Shown here in pieces: positions 9,316-19,030 of a stretch of DNA of 51,447 nucleotides. Position numbers and translations under genes: made by a program. The first letter of the stretch is position 1. Every line of letters begins with the position of its first letter. The notes under the pieces were generated by a model. It searched no databases, had not been told where the DNA came from, and saw nothing but the letters and a program-made list of their open reading frames with translations. This DNA is from Coriobacteriia bacterium (lineage in GTDB: Bacteria; Actinomycetota; Coriobacteriia; Anaerosomatales; Anaerosomataceae): the NCBI GenBank assembly GCA_016938135.1, contig JAFGVD010000001.1, positions 1 to 51,447 on the forward strand, in the 5' to 3' direction.

Positions 9316-9444
9316 GTGGAAGGCATTCGTTTTAGAAGCCCGTATCGGCGATGGATCATGGGCCTGCTCACTGAGCTTGGTGCGTTCATCGCATTCATGT
9401 GTCTGGTCGGGTTGGTCGCCTACGTCGTCTACCTGGTCAACTAG
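9316..9444 (+). CDS. Small single-helix membrane peptide upstream of trkH (42 aa)
   Basis: A short GTG-started frame with a good ribosome site (AGGGAG at 9304-9309). It encodes a basic N-terminus (RFRSPYRRW), then one long hydrophobic helix (about residues 16-40) and the end LVN. It stops five bases before the preferred trkH start, so the two are probably translated together. Its size and layout recall small helper subunits of potassium transporters such as KdpF, but there is no visible sequence match and that role is an inference. Annotation that extends trkH upstream to 9399 would overlap and hide this gene. Confidence 0.6.
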   Translation: MEGIRFRSPYRRWIMGLLTELGAFIAFMCLVGLVAYVVYLVN

Positions 9445-9449
9445 CCCTC

Positions 9450-10973
9450 ATGTGGGTGACTCTCGAACATAGGGATACCCGTGCTATCGCCCACTACACG
9501 GGACTGCTGATAGTAGGCGTCGGCCTGACGATGCTGATCCCGTTGGCTACGGCTGTCTCGCTCAAAGAGTGGGGCCCCGCGCTCGACTACCTCATGAGCA
9601 TCGGCCTCACATGCGCGGCCGGTATGGGGCTTGTGATGCTCGCCCCCCCGAACACGCCGCTCAATCGCGCCAATGCGCTTATCGTGACAGCGCTCGCCTG
9701 GCTGGCCGCGTCCATCTTTGCCGCCCTGCCCCTGGCCTTCTCGGGGAACTACGGGAGCTACCTGGACGCGCTGTTCGACGCTATGTCCGGTCTGACCACC
9801 TCAGGCCTCACGGTGGTGCAGGATCTTGACCACCTGGCGATGTCGCACAACATGTGGCGGCACTTCACGCATCTTATCGGCGGCCAGGGTATCGTCGTTG
9901 CAGCTGTCTCGGTGGCCATAGGCCTGCGCGGTGGGGCGATGTCGCTCTATATCGCAGAAGGCCGAGACGAGAAGATACTGCCCAATGTCATGCACACGAC
10001 GCGCTTCATCTGGTTTGTCACGGCCGTGTACGTGGTCATCGGCACCTTCGTGCTTACCATGGTGAACCTGAACATAGGGATGGAACCCGTTCGCTCCAGC
10101 CTGCACGCTTTCTGGGCGACGATCGCCACATATGACACGGGAGGGTTCGGGCCGCAGTCGATGAACGCGCTGTACTACCATAGCGCCGTCTTCGAGTTTG
10201 TGACGGTCATCCTCATGATCGGTGGAACACTCAACTTCAACCTGCATGCCGATATCTGGGGTGGTGACAAGACGGAGCTGTTCCGCAATATCGAGGCGCG
10301 CGCGTGGTGCACCAACGTCGTGCTCTTGATCATCTTCTCCACGATCGGGCTGGCTGCGACGAAGGCCTTCTCCACCATGCCTGAGATCTTGAGAAAAGGC
10401 GTGTACCATATCTTCTCGGCGAACACCGGTACCGGTCATCAGACGCTGTACGCTGCGCAATGGGCGAGGGACTACGGCGGTCTGGCGATGGGTGCCGTGA
10501 TCTTGGCGATGGCGTTCGGCGGGATGGCGTCTTCGACCGCCGGCGGCATCAAGGCGCTGCGTCTTGGCGTGATCGTGAAGGGTGTGATCTGGCGGGTGCG
10601 TGAGTCGCTGGCGCCTCCCAGCGCGGTGATATCGCAGCGGTTCCACCATCTTGAGGATAGGAACCTCACGGACACCATGCTTAACAGCGCGCTGATGATT
10701 TTCAGCCTCTACATGCTCAGCTACATCACCGGGGGCTTGATCGGTGCGGCGTACGGTTACCCCATAGGTGATGCGTTGTTCGAGTCCGTGTCTGCAGCGG
10801 CCAACGTGGGTCTTTCGACCGGCATCACCGGTCCGGCGATGCCGACCGGGCTCAAGATCGTCTACATCCTGCAGATGTGGGCCGGCCGCCTCGAGTTCAT
10901 CGCGTTGCTCGCCATGTTCGCATCAGTTGCGATCTCGCTCCGTCGCGGAATCGCGAAGAGGCGGTTGACATGA
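9450..10973 (+). CDS. trkH: Potassium uptake protein TrkH
   Basis: A 507-residue membrane protein of the TrkH/KtrB superfamily, the pore subunit that brings K+ (or Na+) into the cell. All four pore-loop repeats are visible: TTSGLT (about 131-136), DTGGFG (about 230-235), NTGTGH (about 327-332) and NVGLSTG (about 451-457). Each has the filter glycine. ATG 9450 is preferred; an upstream start at 9399 in the same frame would add 17 basic residues but overlap the small membrane peptide gene. The regulatory partner TrkA/KtrA is not in this window. The stop overlaps the next start (ATGA). Confidence 0.88.
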   Translation: MWVTLEHRDTRAIAHYTGLLIVGVGLTMLIPLATAVSLKEWGPALDYLMSIGLTCAAGMGLVMLAPPNTPLNRANALIVTALAWLAASIFAALPLAFSGNYGSYLDALFDAMSGLTTSGLTVVQDLDHLAMSHNMWRHFTHLIGGQGIVVAAVSVAIGLRGGAMSLYIAEGRDEKILPNVMHTTRFIWFVTAVYVVIGTFVLTMVNLNIGMEPVRSSLHAFWATIATYDTGGFGPQSMNALYYHSAVFEFVTVILMIGGTLNFNLHADIWGGDKTELFRNIEARAWCTNVVLLIIFSTIGLAATKAFSTMPEILRKGVYHIFSANTGTGHQTLYAAQWARDYGGLAMGAVILAMAFGGMASSTAGGIKALRLGVIVKGVIWRVRESLAPPSAVISQRFHHLEDRNLTDTMLNSALMIFSLYMLSYITGGLIGAAYGYPIGDALFESVSAAANVGLSTGITGPAMPTGLKIVYILQMWAGRLEFIALLAMFASVAISLRRGIAKRRLT

Positions 10974-11485
10974 GGCGCGCGGTTATCCCACTGGCGGTCA
11001 TAGTGGCGTTCACCGTCGCGCTTGTGCCGGCTACGGCATTTGGCGCCCAGGTGCCCACGGACGTGACTGCTGCAGAGCTCACGTCGCTGACCCAAGACCT
11101 GGACGGCGCCATGGTGCGGCTCTCGGGAGAGGTCGTCAGTGAGGCGCTGCACTCCGACGGTGAAGGCGTCTGGCTCAACGTCTTGAGTGACGGGACGGCG
11201 ATCGGCGTGTACATGCCTGCCGAGATGGCCGAGGCAGTCACCACTTTTGGAGACTACCGTCACAACGGCGATGTCATCGAGGTCGTGGGAGTCTATAACG
11301 AGGCGTGCGATGAGCACGGCGGCGATTTGGATGTCCATGCGACCGAACTCCGCGTGATCGAGCCGGGCTCACCGCGTGAGCAGAGCGTTGATACCTGGAA
11401 AGGCATCGTAGGGGTACTGGGTCTCATCGTTGCTTTCGTACTCTCCAGGCGCTTCCGCAGGATGCGCCATGAAGTGATCACATGA
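10970..11485 (+). CDS. Exported, membrane-anchored OB-fold-like protein
   Basis: A 171-residue protein with a signal peptide (about 1-25, ending AFGAQ). A beta-rich domain follows (about 40-135), with the pattern VRLSGEVVSE and IEVVGVYNEAC expected of an OB fold. A C-terminal transmembrane helix (about 148-163) ends in a basic RRFRRMRHE tail. It is therefore likely held on the outer face of the membrane. Its function is unknown. It overlaps trkH by ATGA and the aldolase gene by another ATGA, so all three share one transcript. Confidence 0.65.
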   Translation: MRRAVIPLAVIVAFTVALVPATAFGAQVPTDVTAAELTSLTQDLDGAMVRLSGEVVSEALHSDGEGVWLNVLSDGTAIGVYMPAEMAEAVTTFGDYRHNGDVIEVVGVYNEACDEHGGDLDVHATELRVIEPGSPREQSVDTWKGIVGVLGLIVAFVLSRRFRRMRHEVIT

Positions 11486-12519
11486 CCGCGTCACGGACGT
11501 TTGCGAGCGACAACAACGCCGGAGTGCATCCTGAGGTCATGGCCGCTCTGGCCGCGGCGAACGAGGGTCATGTGCATGCCTACGGTGATGACCCCTACAC
11601 GCAGGAGGCTATAGGTCACTTCCGCCGGCACTTCGGCGAGGAGGTAGCCGTTCACTTCGTGTTCAACGGCACCGGAGCGAACGTCTCGGCGCTTGGCGCG
11701 CTCATGCGCTCGTATGAGGCGTGCATCTGTCCTGAGACCGCGCATATCAACGTGGACGAATGCGGCGCCTTTGAGCATCTGGTGGGCGGCAAGCTGCTGA
11801 CGGTCCCCACTTCCGATGGCAAGCTCACCGCTGAGCTTGTCGAGGCGAGCATCCACGGCGTAGGGGTGGAGCATCATATCCAGCCCCGGGTCGTTTCAAT
11901 CACGCAGGCCACCGAGTACGGAACCGTCTACACTCCCCACGAGATCCGGGCCATAGCCGAAGCGGCTCATGCACACGGTCTGTGGCTGCACATGGATGGC
12001 GCGCGTATCGCCAACGCCACGGTGTCGCTGGGCTGTTCTCTGCGCGAAGCCTCACTCGACGCGGGCGTGGATGTCCTGTCCTTCGGCGGTACGAAGAACG
12101 GCATCCTGATGGGAGAGGCCGTTGTCTTCGCTGATCCCACGATGGCCCCGGGCTTCAAGTACGTGCGCAAGCAGTCGATGCAGCTCGCATCAAAGATGCG
12201 GTTCATGGCGGCGCAGTTCACAGCGCTGCTTCAAGACGACCTGTGGTGGCGCAACGCGAGTCATGCGAACGCGATGGCGGAACTGCTTGCCCAGAAGATG
12301 GCTTCGGTCCCCGGCGTCGAGATCTTCCAGAAGGTGCAGGCCAACGAGGTCTTCGCCCGGATGCCCGCCGAGAGCATCGTGCCGCTTCAGGGCGTCGCCG
12401 ATTTCTACTTGTGGGACGAGCCTCACTCCGAGGTGCGGTGGGTGACCTCGTGGGACACGACCGAGTCAGACGTTGAGCGGTTTGCGGCAGCTGCGTTGCA
12501 GCTGGCGCACGGCGTCTGA
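11482..12519 (+). CDS. ltaE: Low-specificity threonine aldolase
   Basis: A 345-residue PLP enzyme of the aspartate-aminotransferase fold, beta-eliminating lyase family, expected to split L-threonine or allo-threonine into glycine and acetaldehyde. Seen are the N-terminal FASDNNAGVHPEV substrate segment, GDDPYTQE and FNGTGANVSAL in the cofactor phosphate region. LHMDGARI carries the Asp that contacts the PLP ring nitrogen. SFGGTKNG holds the PLP-binding Lys at residue 205. The length is normal. Its start overlaps the preceding stop (ATGA). Related lyases cannot be ruled out by eye, but the motif set fits threonine aldolase best. Confidence 0.87.
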   Translation: MTASRTFASDNNAGVHPEVMAALAAANEGHVHAYGDDPYTQEAIGHFRRHFGEEVAVHFVFNGTGANVSALGALMRSYEACICPETAHINVDECGAFEHLVGGKLLTVPTSDGKLTAELVEASIHGVGVEHHIQPRVVSITQATEYGTVYTPHEIRAIAEAAHAHGLWLHMDGARIANATVSLGCSLREASLDAGVDVLSFGGTKNGILMGEAVVFADPTMAPGFKYVRKQSMQLASKMRFMAAQFTALLQDDLWWRNASHANAMAELLAQKMASVPGVEIFQKVQANEVFARMPAESIVPLQGVADFYLWDEPHSEVRWVTSWDTTESDVERFAAAALQLAHGV

Positions 12520-12604
12520 TGCCGAGAAGAGCGTTCTTGCCGGGATAGGAGCGGGCCGGGAGGGAATCAACGGTACGTGTGTCCGTTGTCCCTGGAGGTG
12601 CTCC

Positions 12605-14722
12605 ATGTCCGGCGCAGCTGTCCGATCCCGAGTGTTGGCGCTTGCCGTGCTTTTCGCCGTTGGGCTCACTTCTCTGGCCCCGGTCGTTCGTCCCGCACAG
12701 GCTGCGGTGGATGTCTCGGTCAGGCTCCAGGCCCTTTGGCGCGTGAGCCAGCCTACTGCAGTCGAGAGCGCCAATGATGGCTCAGGCCGCCTGTTCATCC
12801 TTGAGAAGGGTGGCAAGGTGCGTGTTGTGCGTGACGGGGCCTTGCTGGGTGCACCGTTCCTCGACATCTCCGCGTTGGTGAGCACCGAGAGCGAGCGTGG
12901 GCTACTGGGCATAGCCTTCCCTCCGGATTTTGCCTCAAAACAGTACTTCTATGTGGACTACACCAATCTGGCCGGCAATACGGTGGTCGCGCGTTATAGC
13001 GTGTCTGCATCCGATCCGGACAGGGCGAGCCCGTCTTCGGGTCAGCAGCTGCTCACTGTCAGTCAGCCCTATTCCAATCACAACGGCGGACAACTCGCGT
13101 TCGGGCCGGACGGATACCTTTATGTGGGGCTCGGAGACGGCGGCGGAACCGGGGATCCTGCGGCAAACGCGCAGAACCCGTCATCGCTCCTGGGCAAGAT
13201 ACTGAGGATTGATCCGGAGAACACGGCACCATCAGGCGGCTACGCCGTTCCAGCAGACAATCCCTATGTAGGTGTTGCGGGTTATCGCCCGGAGATATGG
13301 GCTTTGGGTCTCCGCAATCCGTGGCGTTTCTCCTTTGACGCTCTGACCGGCGACCTGTGGATCGCGGATGTCGGTCAAAACGCGTGGGAGGAGATCGACT
13401 TTCAGGGGGCAGGTTCGTCCGGCGGAGAGAACTACGGTTGGGACTTCTACGAGGGAACGCATCCGTACCCTGCAGACAGCACACCGTACTCAACCGTTGG
13501 ACTGACGTTCCCGGTGTATGAGTACAACCATGCTACAGGAGGACACAGCGTCACAGGTGGCTATGTCTATCGCGGGAGCGCTTATCCCGCGTTTGAGGGG
13601 CTCTACTTCTTCTCGGATTTCGAGTGGGGTCGGATTTGGGCGATGGACCCCCTGGATCACTCGACGAAACTGTTGTTGGACGACACGTCTTTATGGACGA
13701 CCTTCGGCGCCGACGAGGCTGGAGAGATCTACATCGCTGACTACGTCAGCGGACTGGTCTACCGGCTGGCCGATGGTGCGCAGCCGCCAGCGGCGCCTCT
13801 CGACCGTCTTGATGGGAACACCAGGTACGAGACCGCGATGACGATCGCCGAAGAAGCCTTCCCGTCTGGAGCCGAAACCGCCGTTATCGTGACAGGTGAA
13901 CAGTTCCCGGACGCCGTGTGTGGCTCCGCTCTTGCGGGGGCGGTGAACGGTCCGCTTCTTCTGACGCGCAAGACGGCATTGCCGTCAGGATTGCCCCAGC
14001 TCCTGGGACCCTCGGGGCTGGATGTGGGCGATATCTACGTCATAGGAGGAGACCAGGCGATAGAGCCGGGAGTGGTTGCTGCGCTTGAAGCCGCCGGGCA
14101 TGATGTCACGCGTGTGGCCGGTAGGGACAGGTACGCCACCGCCGCGTCAGTGGCGTCCAGAGTCGTCCAGATCCTCGGTTCGGAATACGCCGGTGGAGTC
14201 TTCGTGACGCGCGGTGATGAGTTCCCGGATGCACTGGCAAGTGCACCGCTCGCCTACGCGGGTCATGGTCCTGTGTTGCTTGTCCAGCCTGCGTCGTTAC
14301 CCCGTGTCACGGCGGACACCCTCGTGTCCATAGGCGCTACGGACGCGATTGTCGTCGGTGGTACGGCCGCTGTGTCTGATTCGGTTGCGGCAGCGCTTGG
14401 CATCCCCTACGTGAGGAGCTCGGGAGCGGACCGCTACGCCACGGCGGTGGCGTTGGCCAAAGAAGCACTCGATAGGAACTGGACGCGCTTCGGCTATGTG
14501 GGCGTGGCAACAGGAACAGCGTATCCTGACGGGCTCACAGGGGGCGCCGCAGCGGGCACGCGGCAGGGCGTGCTGCTGCTGACGCGGTCCGATCGCCTGT
14601 CTGCCGTGACAGGCGATCTGTTGATGGAGCAGCGTGCCGGGATCGATGGCGCGGCAGTCTATGGCGGCACTGCGGCGGTGTCATCGGCCACTTTCGAGCA
14701 ACTCAGGTGGCATGTTCCGTGA
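12605..14722 (+). CDS. Exported sugar-dehydrogenase-like propeller fused to cell-wall-binding repeats
   Basis: A 705-residue secreted protein. It has a signal peptide (about 1-36, ending AQAA). A beta-propeller (about 40-395) of the glucose/sorbosone dehydrogenase family follows, with SNHNGGQLAFGPDG, VGLGDGGGTGDP and ALGLRNPWRFSFD. Family members are often PQQ-dependent sugar oxidases. The last 300 residues contain three cell-wall-binding type 2 (CWB2) repeats, each with a D/A-R-YxTA motif (NTRYETA, RDRYATA, ADRYATA) and a FPDA-like motif. These repeats attach proteins non-covalently to the Gram-positive wall. ATG 12605 was chosen for its signal peptide and GGAGGTG just upstream; the frame itself is open further upstream. 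Confidence 0.85.
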   Translation: MSGAAVRSRVLALAVLFAVGLTSLAPVVRPAQAAVDVSVRLQALWRVSQPTAVESANDGSGRLFILEKGGKVRVVRDGALLGAPFLDISALVSTESERGLLGIAFPPDFASKQYFYVDYTNLAGNTVVARYSVSASDPDRASPSSGQQLLTVSQPYSNHNGGQLAFGPDGYLYVGLGDGGGTGDPAANAQNPSSLLGKILRIDPENTAPSGGYAVPADNPYVGVAGYRPEIWALGLRNPWRFSFDALTGDLWIADVGQNAWEEIDFQGAGSSGGENYGWDFYEGTHPYPADSTPYSTVGLTFPVYEYNHATGGHSVTGGYVYRGSAYPAFEGLYFFSDFEWGRIWAMDPLDHSTKLLLDDTSLWTTFGADEAGEIYIADYVSGLVYRLADGAQPPAAPLDRLDGNTRYETAMTIAEEAFPSGAETAVIVTGEQFPDAVCGSALAGAVNGPLLLTRKTALPSGLPQLLGPSGLDVGDIYVIGGDQAIEPGVVAALEAAGHDVTRVAGRDRYATAASVASRVVQILGSEYAGGVFVTRGDEFPDALASAPLAYAGHGPVLLVQPASLPRVTADTLVSIGATDAIVVGGTAAVSDSVAAALGIPYVRSSGADRYATAVALAKEALDRNWTRFGYVGVATGTAYPDGLTGGAAAGTRQGVLLLTRSDRLSAVTGDLLMEQRAGIDGAAVYGGTAAVSSATFEQLRWHVP

Positions 14723-14753
14723 TGTAGGATTCATCCCCGTCTCGCGTTCGCGC

Positions 14754-14784
14754 TACTATGTTGGGAGTCGATCCCAACCGGGGG
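14754..14784 (+). promoter_or_regulatory. -10 box, leader hairpin and SD of the hybrid kinase operon
   Basis: TACTAT (14754-14759) is a plausible -10 box. It is followed at once by GTTGGGA and TCCCAAC, a perfect 7-bp inverted repeat with a 5-base spacer (14760-14778). The SD GGGGG (14780-14784) lies before GTG 14789. The repeat covers the expected transcription start and could be an operator or a 5' hairpin. No clear -35 box was found. Confidence 0.35.
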
Positions 14785-14788
14785 TGCC

Positions 14789-17700
14789 GTGACAGATTTT
14801 CTCGCAAGTCAGACGGACTACGCGCTCTTTCTCGGTGGCGTTGGCTTTGCGATCGCAGCCACGCATTCGGTGAGCCTGTGGCGTCTTGGAAATGAAGAGC
14901 TTCCCTGGAAGTGGCTGGCCGCGTTCTCTATGTTGTGGGTCGCGGTCTCTTGGTCTCAAACCGTTGGACTCGTGTATACCGGTCCGGACGCGGTAGGCTA
15001 CGTAGAGACGATTCTTGCGGCCGCCGCGTATCTGATCCTCGTCCAGTTCTGGCGCGAAGGGTTCAGACGTCAGGTGGGATGGACGCAGGGTCGATGGATC
15101 CTGGTCCCCCCTGCGGTGCTCATCATCGTGGGAATCGTGGGCGGGCAACTTGCGCTCAGCGCGGTGGTCAGCTACCTGCTGGGTATAGTCAGTGCGCTTG
15201 CCGGTGCTGCTGCTCTGGCGTCTCTCGCTCGCAACACCGAGGGGCCAGCGCGCTCGCGCCTGTATATCTCGGCCTCGGCGCTCTTCTTGTATGGGGTCTT
15301 TGGTGTTTGGACGTCGCCGCCGGAAGCCGTGTTCCCCATGTCGACGCTCAACGCAGCCACCTTCGTGGGAACGACCGGAGTTCCGGTGGAGGTGCTCCGG
15401 ACGATAGCCGCGCTGGTCTTCTCCTGGCAGCTGGGTGCATACATGCAGCGAGTGAACCCCTTGTGGTTCGACGCCGATGCCGGGCCGGGCCTGCGGCATC
15501 TGGGTGGCGTTATCGCTCTTGCTATGGTGACCGCCCTGGCGGCCGGTGCTCTGGTCACCCACGCGTTCGGTCAAGACAGGCTCAGCTATGAGCAGGACCA
15601 GCTCCTGGTGGAAGCCCAGCTGGCAGCCGCCGCGTTGGACCCCAGTGGGATAGTGGATCTGACCGGGACGCTTGATGATGTTGGCACTCCTGAGTACGAG
15701 CTCATCCAAAGCCAGCTCACTGCGGTCAGGGAGGTCGCTCCCGACGCGACATTCGTATACCTCATGATCATGCGAGACGGGCAGGCTGTGATCTTAGTGG
15801 AGGGGACGCCCGTAGAGGGTGAGGGCCCCGAAGACCTTCCTGGTACGGTGTATGAAGAGGCGAGCGAGGAGCTGCTCATCGCGCTTCAGTCCCCGTACAA
15901 GTTCGTGGAGGGCCCCCTCGCAGATATTTGGGGGACCTGGTACAGCGGGTTCGCACCGGTATACGCGAACGATGGGAGCTCGCTGGCGCTCCTGGGTATC
16001 GATCGCGAGGCGTCTCACATCGACCAGCAGGTCGCCGCAGCACGTATGAACGGGATACTCATCAGTCTCGGGGTGGCGATCTTGATCCTGACGCTCTGGT
16101 CTGCGGTTCAGCTCACACGCACGTGGGCCGCGCGGGTCGCAGGAACGGAACGCCGCTTCCGCCAGATGTTCGATAACGCACCCGAGGGCATCTTCATCAT
16201 GAGTATGGAGGAGCGCACGATCCGTGTTGCCAATCCGTACATGGTGACCTGGCTCGGGTACTCCATGGACGAGCTGAGCAGCGTACCCATCGAAAGCATC
16301 GTCGTGTCCGGGCTTGAAGGCATCGCACAGTGCCTCGCTGACCTTTCCGGACCCGATGAGTGCGCGATCAAACATGATTGTCAGTATCGACGTAAGGACG
16401 GGGGCATAGTAGACGTTGGTGTGACCGCCGTCCCCACCGTCTACAAAGACGAGTCTGCCGTGCTCGTGTATGCCCGGGACATGACCGAGAGCCACACCGC
16501 CCAGCGCGTCTTGGAGTATCGCGCGCGTTTCAATGACCTGGTTGTGGAGATATCCACCGGTTTCATCAACGTGGAGCCAGAGCACGTGGACCAGGGTATC
16601 GAGCATGCTCTTGATGGCATCGGGGCGTTTGTGGGTGCGGATCGTGCGTACGTGATGATGCTGTCGTCAGACGGTGAATCGATGTCCAACACCCATGAGT
16701 GGGCGTCTTTGGGCGCGCTTTCCCGGAAAGAAGCCCTGCAAGACATCCCGGTGGATCAGTACCCGCACATCGTGACGACGATCGCCGGTGGCAAGGACGT
16801 CATCATCGACGATATCGCCGGCTCCACCGATCTTGGCGAATCTGAGCGCGAATCGCTTCTGGGCCACGATGTCCGGTCAGTCTGCGCGGTCCCCATGATG
16901 TGGCGCACCAAGCTCATCGGGTTCCTGGGCTTTGATGCGGTGGGTCGACGCGCGGAGTGGAATGCGGAGTCCACAGGCCTGCTGAGGATCGCCGCTTTCG
17001 CAATCGTCAACGCGATGGAGCGCAAGCGTGCGAGCATCGAGGTGCGCCGCTTGTCACAGGCCATCGAGCAGAGCCCCGTGGCGGTCATCATAACCGATCC
17101 CAGCGGGGCGATAGAGTACGTGAACCGGAAGTTCACCGAGCTCACCGGCTACTCGATGGCAGAGGTCAAGGGTCAGAACCCGCGGATACTGAACTCCGGG
17201 TTCACGCCGCACAACGTCTACAAAGAGCTATGGGAGACGGTGCTTGCGGGCGAGCCGTGGCAGGGCGAGTTCATCAACAAGACGAAGGCTGGCCTGAACT
17301 ACTATGCGTCGGCGACCATCTCGGCCATGCGCGACTACTCGGGCGAGATCAGCCGGTTCATCAGCGTCCAAGAGGATATCACCACCATCAAGCAGGCCGA
17401 GGAGGCCCTTGTCACCGCGAAGATGGCGGCCGAAGACGCCAACCGGGCAAAGAGCGAGTTCCTTGCCGCGATGAGCCACGAGATCCGCACGCCGATGAAC
17501 GCGATCATCGGCATGGGCGAGCTGCTTGAGGAGACCGATCTGGATCCGCGACAGGCACGATACGTGGGTATCTTCAAGTCTGCCGGCGATGCGCTGCTGG
17601 CGCTCATCAACGATGTCCTCGACCTCTCCAAGATCGAGGCCGGGCGTTTTGAGATCGACTCTGTCCGCTTCGAGCTTGAAGAGCTCGTGGAGCGCACGGC

Positions 17701-19030
17701 GTCGGTACTGGGGGTCAAGGCGCGCGAGAAGGGCCTCGAGCTGCTGTTCAGGATCGAGCCGGGGACTCCCACGAACGTGGTGGGCGACCCCGATCGACTT
17801 CGCCAGGTGCTGATCAATCTCATGGGCAATGCGATCAAGTTCACCGGAGAAGGTCAGGTCCTGGTCTCCGTGGCATGCGAGAGGCAAGGCATCGACGCCA
17901 ACGGCGACATCCAGGGCGAGTATCGATTCTCGGTGGCGGATACCGGGATCGGCATCGCACCCGAGAAGCTGGACCTGGTCTTTGAGAGCTTCACACAGGC
18001 GGACTCATCCACCACTCGCCAGTACGGCGGAACCGGGCTTGGCTTGACGATCTCGCGCCGGCTCGTGGAGCTCATGGGCGGCAGTCTGCGGGTGGCTAGC
18101 GAAGTAGGAGAGGGCACCACGTTCAGCTTCGATGTCCCGCTTCGGATCTGCACGGCCGACGCAGCTGAAGGCGCGGGCCTCGTCTCCGAGCTCAACGGGC
18201 TCCACGTTCTTGTCGTGGACGACAACGCGACCAATCGTCTGATCGTCTCGGAGATGCTGGGTCGCGCCGGAGTGACGGTGGATGAAGCGCCCGATGCCAT
18301 GCAGGGGCTGGAGATGACCCGGCACGCGGTCAGAAGCGGCTCTCCGTACGATGTCATCATCCTCGACAACCATATGCCTGAGATGAGCGGTGTCCATTTT
18401 GCCGAGAAGGCAAAGGCCGACCCGGAGATCTCATCGACGGGTATGATCATGCTCTCGTCCGATCAGATGCCCGAGACGGGCATCGCGTTGCGCGAGCTTG
18501 GCGTGAGCGACTACCTGACCAAACCGGTGCGACGGGTGGATCTTGAGTCCGCGGTGGCGTCCGCTTCGCATCGTGCGCGCGAGGCTGCCAGAGAGGCTCT
18601 GGGACAGCCCGTTTCGGACGTGCCGGCTCAGGGCACAGCGCTGCGTGTCCTGGTGGCGGAGGACTCAGAGGACAATCGCTTCTTGCTGGAGGCGCATCTG
18701 TCTAAGACGTCGCACGAAGTGGTCATGGTTGAGAACGGGGCCGAAGCTGTGGAGGCGTTCGCCGCTTCACCGGGTGGTTTCGACCTCGTTCTTATGGATA
18801 TGCAGATGCCCGTGATGGACGGGTATCAGGCCACGCGGAAGATCCGCGAGTTTGAACGGGACAGCGGTGAGCGGCATACCCCGGTGGTCGCGCTGACGGC
18901 ATATGCGCTGAAAGAGGAGATCCAAAAGAGCCTGGATGCAGGTTGTGACGGGCACCTCATGAAGCCTATCAAGAAGGCGGTCTTGCTTGAGGCCATCGAG
19001 AGTTATGGAAGAGGTGCCACGCATGAGTGA
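14789..19030 (+). CDS. Membrane hybrid histidine kinase with two receiver domains (1413 aa)
   Basis: The sensor and first half of a phosphorelay. About seven hydrophobic segments (about 8-220) are followed by a helix near 235-255, an extracellular region (about 260-415) and another helix (about 420-440). In the cytoplasm come PAS (about 455-570), GAF (about 580-745) and PAS (about 755-870). HisKA follows with phospho-accepting His897 in SHEIRTPMN, then an HATPase domain with its N, G1 and G2 boxes (GNAIKFT, DTGIGI, GGTGLGLTI). The two receiver domains carry their Asp at 1193 (VIILDNHMP) and 1337 (LVLMDMQMP). GTG 14789 follows GGGGG. The gene overlaps the Hpt gene, so this hybrid kinase, the Hpt protein and the REC-ATPase form one operon. 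Confidence 0.92.
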   Translation: MTDFLASQTDYALFLGGVGFAIAATHSVSLWRLGNEELPWKWLAAFSMLWVAVSWSQTVGLVYTGPDAVGYVETILAAAAYLILVQFWREGFRRQVGWTQGRWILVPPAVLIIVGIVGGQLALSAVVSYLLGIVSALAGAAALASLARNTEGPARSRLYISASALFLYGVFGVWTSPPEAVFPMSTLNAATFVGTTGVPVEVLRTIAALVFSWQLGAYMQRVNPLWFDADAGPGLRHLGGVIALAMVTALAAGALVTHAFGQDRLSYEQDQLLVEAQLAAAALDPSGIVDLTGTLDDVGTPEYELIQSQLTAVREVAPDATFVYLMIMRDGQAVILVEGTPVEGEGPEDLPGTVYEEASEELLIALQSPYKFVEGPLADIWGTWYSGFAPVYANDGSSLALLGIDREASHIDQQVAAARMNGILISLGVAILILTLWSAVQLTRTWAARVAGTERRFRQMFDNAPEGIFIMSMEERTIRVANPYMVTWLGYSMDELSSVPIESIVVSGLEGIAQCLADLSGPDECAIKHDCQYRRKDGGIVDVGVTAVPTVYKDESAVLVYARDMTESHTAQRVLEYRARFNDLVVEISTGFINVEPEHVDQGIEHALDGIGAFVGADRAYVMMLSSDGESMSNTHEWASLGALSRKEALQDIPVDQYPHIVTTIAGGKDVIIDDIAGSTDLGESERESLLGHDVRSVCAVPMMWRTKLIGFLGFDAVGRRAEWNAESTGLLRIAAFAIVNAMERKRASIEVRRLSQAIEQSPVAVIITDPSGAIEYVNRKFTELTGYSMAEVKGQNPRILNSGFTPHNVYKELWETVLAGEPWQGEFINKTKAGLNYYASATISAMRDYSGEISRFISVQEDITTIKQAEEALVTAKMAAEDANRAKSEFLAAMSHEIRTPMNAIIGMGELLEETDLDPRQARYVGIFKSAGDALLALINDVLDLSKIEAGRFEIDSVRFELEELVERTASVLGVKAREKGLELLFRIEPGTPTNVVGDPDRLRQVLINLMGNAIKFTGEGQVLVSVACERQGIDANGDIQGEYRFSVADTGIGIAPEKLDLVFESFTQADSSTTRQYGGTGLGLTISRRLVELMGGSLRVASEVGEGTTFSFDVPLRICTADAAEGAGLVSELNGLHVLVVDDNATNRLIVSEMLGRAGVTVDEAPDAMQGLEMTRHAVRSGSPYDVIILDNHMPEMSGVHFAEKAKADPEISSTGMIMLSSDQMPETGIALRELGVSDYLTKPVRRVDLESAVASASHRAREAAREALGQPVSDVPAQGTALRVLVAEDSEDNRFLLEAHLSKTSHEVVMVENGAEAVEAFAASPGGFDLVLMDMQMPVMDGYQATRKIREFERDSGERHTPVVALTAYALKEEIQKSLDAGCDGHLMKPIKKAVLLEAIESYGRGATHE

